This document shows positions 4,974 to 5,748 of a stretch of 5,748 nucleotides of DNA, one piece after another. The notes beneath the pieces were generated by a model. That model had not been told where the DNA came from and did no database searches. It was given only the letters and a program-made list of their open reading frames with translations. Source of the stretch: Prevotellaceae bacterium (GTDB lineage Bacteria > Bacteroidota > Bacteroidia > Bacteroidales > UBA932); assembly GCA_031267155.1 (NCBI GenBank), contig JAIRZR010000138.1, positions 1 through 5,748 on the forward strand, read 5' to 3'. A program made the translations under genes and the position numbers. How positions within the stretch are numbered: position 1 is the stretch's first letter; each line of letters begins with the position of its first letter.

Positions 4974-5275
4974 ACCTGTGTATTTAATATATGAACATAA
5001 GTTTACAGTATTTATACATGTGTTTGCATATTAAAGACACGTGTTTGAATAATAAAAACACGTGTATGAGTAGTAGAAACACGTGTCTGAAAAATAAAAA
5101 CACGAGTTTTAATGATAAAAACACGTGTCTGAGTGATAAAAACACGTGTTTGAGTGATAAAAACACGTGTCTTAGTAATAGAAACACGTGTTTGAGTGAT
5201 AAAAACACATGTCTTAATAATAGAAACATGTGTTTTATAGATAAAAACACGTGTTTGCAAAGTTCGGACATGAGT
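4974..5275. repeat. 21-bp tandem array of palindromic ACACGTGT boxes
   Basis: Boxes start at 5016, 5037, 5058, 5079, 5100, 5121, 5142, 5163, 5184, 5205, 5226, 5247 and 5268, exactly 21 bp apart. Eight of these 13 are the perfect palindrome ACACGTGT; the others differ by one to three bases (ACATGTGT, ACACATGT, ACACGAGT, ACATGAGT). Two decayed boxes continue the same phase upstream at 4974 (ACCTGTGT) and 4995 (ACATAAGT). The 13-bp linkers are AT-rich, typically TTGAGTGATAAAA or CTGAGTGATAAAA. Because 21 is a multiple of three, several frames stay open and yield heptad peptides (NTCLSDK on plus, HVFLSLK on minus). I read those as by-products, because codon choice simply follows the palindrome. 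A 21-bp period puts every box on the same face of B-DNA, as for cooperative protein binding. No function is recognised. Confidence 0.9.
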
Positions 5276-5283
5276 ATGCAACA

Positions 5284-5418
5284 GACACTCATTCGCCGTT
5301 CGAGCTTGCCTTCGACGAAAGCGAACGCGGCAAAATGGTCTATATCTGTCTGCGCGGGGAAAATACCCGGGGCGAAAAAGGGCCGTGGAGTGAAATCGTC
5401 AAGGCGGTGATTCCGTAA
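5284..5418 (+). pseudogene. C-terminal remnant of a Bacteroidales hypothetical protein
   Basis: The frame ending at the TAA 5416-5418 reads DTHSPFELAFDESERGK, then MVYICLRGENTRGEKGPWSE and IVKAVIP. It is open only back to 5245, where the repeat array puts stop codons (TGA, TAA) into the frame. The pattern 'F..ERGK.VY..LR.EN.RGEKGPWSEI..A.IP' is the C-terminal signature I associate with a widespread family of Bacteroidota hypothetical proteins of roughly 200 residues that end in a fibronectin-like beta domain. There is no start codon or N-terminal part, so this is a 5'-truncated relic. Its base composition (GC-rich) contrasts with the AT-rich array touching it. Family recognition is from memory and approximate; the coding character of the fragment is convincing. 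Confidence 0.65.
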
Positions 5419-5466
5419 GAAGACGAGGAGAGCCTGCAAATTGTATAATTGTATAGGGGTGGAGGC

Positions 5467-5500
5467 ATGTAGGGGCGTAGCGCGCGCTACGCCCCTACAT
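5467..5500. repeat. perfect 34-bp GC-rich palindrome
   Basis: Two 17-nt halves, ATGTAGGGGCGTAGCGC and its exact reverse complement, abut with no spacer. The TGTAGGGGCG / CGCCCCTACA ends are typical of short dispersed palindromic repeats found between genes in many bacteria. It starts 49 bp after the stop of the gene remnant. It could form a strong hairpin on either strand or act as a bidirectional terminator, but no long T-run follows. A degenerate half-copy lies at 4793-4806. Confidence 0.8.
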
Positions 5501-5660
5501 ATAATATATCCATGCCGGGCGTATCCCCGATTCGCATAATTATGCCGCGCGCAGTATTCATGCTGCACACAGTATAAAAAGGTATAATATACATTCCTTA
5601 CCTGACAGCATAGAAAAAGATATTTTTCTCCGAAAATTATTCCGGCTTCTGTTTTTTTTT
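5501..5660. other. non-coding stretch with small palindromes
   Basis: I see no gene here. The stretch contains the 12-bp palindrome GCATAATTATGC (5534-5545), a CGCGCGC run, a CTGCACACAGTATAA segment echoing the element at 4819-4834, and a small stem AGAAAAA/TTTTTCT (5612-5629). It is probably repeat-derived sequence between the remnant and the next gene. Confidence 0.4.
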
Positions 5661-5662
5661 CA

Positions 5663-5670
5663 TACCTTTA
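5663..5670 (+). promoter_or_regulatory. possible -7 box for the right-edge gene
   Basis: TACCTTTA matches seven of eight positions of TAnnTTTG and is followed by CCGC, a common context for this element in Bacteroidales. It lies 36 nt upstream of the ATG at 5707, giving a leader of about 30 nt. The -33 region is a T-run (5652-5660) rather than a clear TTTG. Confidence 0.4.
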
Positions 5671-5706
5671 CCGCCTGAATATAACAAACTGTAACTCGAA
5701 ATTTGT

Positions 5707-5748
5707 ATGAAAACAATAATTGAAGAACGCTGGGGCACGCACCCCGAT
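5707..5748 (+). CDS. start of an unidentified gene, partial (possibly KduI-like)
   Basis: ATG at 5707 opens MKTIIEERWGTHPD and remains open to the window end (14 codons). A promoter-like sequence lies just upstream and the leader is AT-rich, as is usual for translated genes here. The pattern MKT..E.R...HP.D recalls the first residues of Bacteroidales 5-keto-4-deoxyuronate isomerase (KduI, pectin and uronate breakdown), but fourteen residues are too few to assign it. I am fairly sure a gene starts here and unsure which. Confidence 0.5.
   Translation, partial: MKTIIEERWGTHPD

Noticed and set aside
5016..5275. CRISPR array
   Set aside because: The 21-bp period has an 8-bp box and 13-bp linkers that are themselves near-identical; there are no unique spacers of 25-40 bp and no cas genes.
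5016..5275. Cluster of ParB parS sites
   Set aside because: The CACGTG core is shared, but parS needs TGTTtCACGTGaAACA arms. Here the arms are the reverse composition (AAA before, TTT after) and sites are packed every 21 bp.
4991..5410. 139-codon plus-strand ORF (NTCLSDK heptads)
   Set aside because: Beyond the array it reads the remnant in the wrong frame, and codon choice in the array is dictated by the DNA palindromes.
4984..5568. 194-codon minus-strand ORF across the array
   Set aside because: It is open mainly because the repeat period is a multiple of three; it also runs antisense through the gene remnant and the 34-bp palindrome, and has no signal or known domain.

Overview
The window looks like chromosomal DNA from a Bacteroidales bacterium (Bacteroides or Parabacteroides type). 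The reasons are a peptide gene with the NVEALA motif, two BF3164-like six-bladed beta-propeller lipoproteins, a thiol-disulfide (redoxin-like) lipoprotein typical of that order, promoter elements matching the Bacteroides -33/-7 consensus (TTTG, then TAnnTTTG), and AT-rich leaders with almost no Shine-Dalgarno sequences.

Region 1 (1-3240, all minus strand, read right to left) is an envelope/secreted-peptide locus. Its order is: redoxin-like lipoprotein (broken by one extra base), NVEALA Cys-rich secreted peptide, hairpin terminator or attenuator, six-bladed beta-propeller lipoprotein, a secreted carboxypeptidase-regulatory-like domain protein, a 45-codon lipoprotein ORF that looks like the N-terminus of a second redoxin-like lipoprotein, and a second propeller lipoprotein that runs off the left edge. 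Spacing is tight in the last four genes (10 nt, a 19 nt overlap, 3 nt), so they are probably co-transcribed and translationally coupled. Every complete product begins with a signal peptide or lipobox-like sequence, so the locus acts at or outside the cell envelope. Its physiological role is unknown.

Region 2 (3252-4726) holds an AT-rich interrupted palindrome, then a leftward gene for a secreted alpha/beta hydrolase with an unusual glycine-rich repeat N-terminus. This gene has a very good Bacteroides-type promoter and a roughly 100 nt leader that contains a small upstream ORF.

Region 3 (4727-5706) is non-coding accessory DNA. It contains a strictly 21-bp-periodic array of palindromic ACACGTGT boxes (13 clear units plus two decayed ones). 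The array abuts a C-terminal gene remnant (ending ...GPWSEIVKAVIP), followed by a perfect 34-bp GC-rich palindrome. A related degenerate sequence lies on the far side of the array. At the right edge a plus-strand gene begins (MKTIIEERWGTHPD...), preceded by a plausible promoter.

The most unusual items are the two-helical-turn array of palindromic boxes, the frameshifted redoxin gene together with the truncated second copy inside the same locus, and the glycine-repeat hydrolase.
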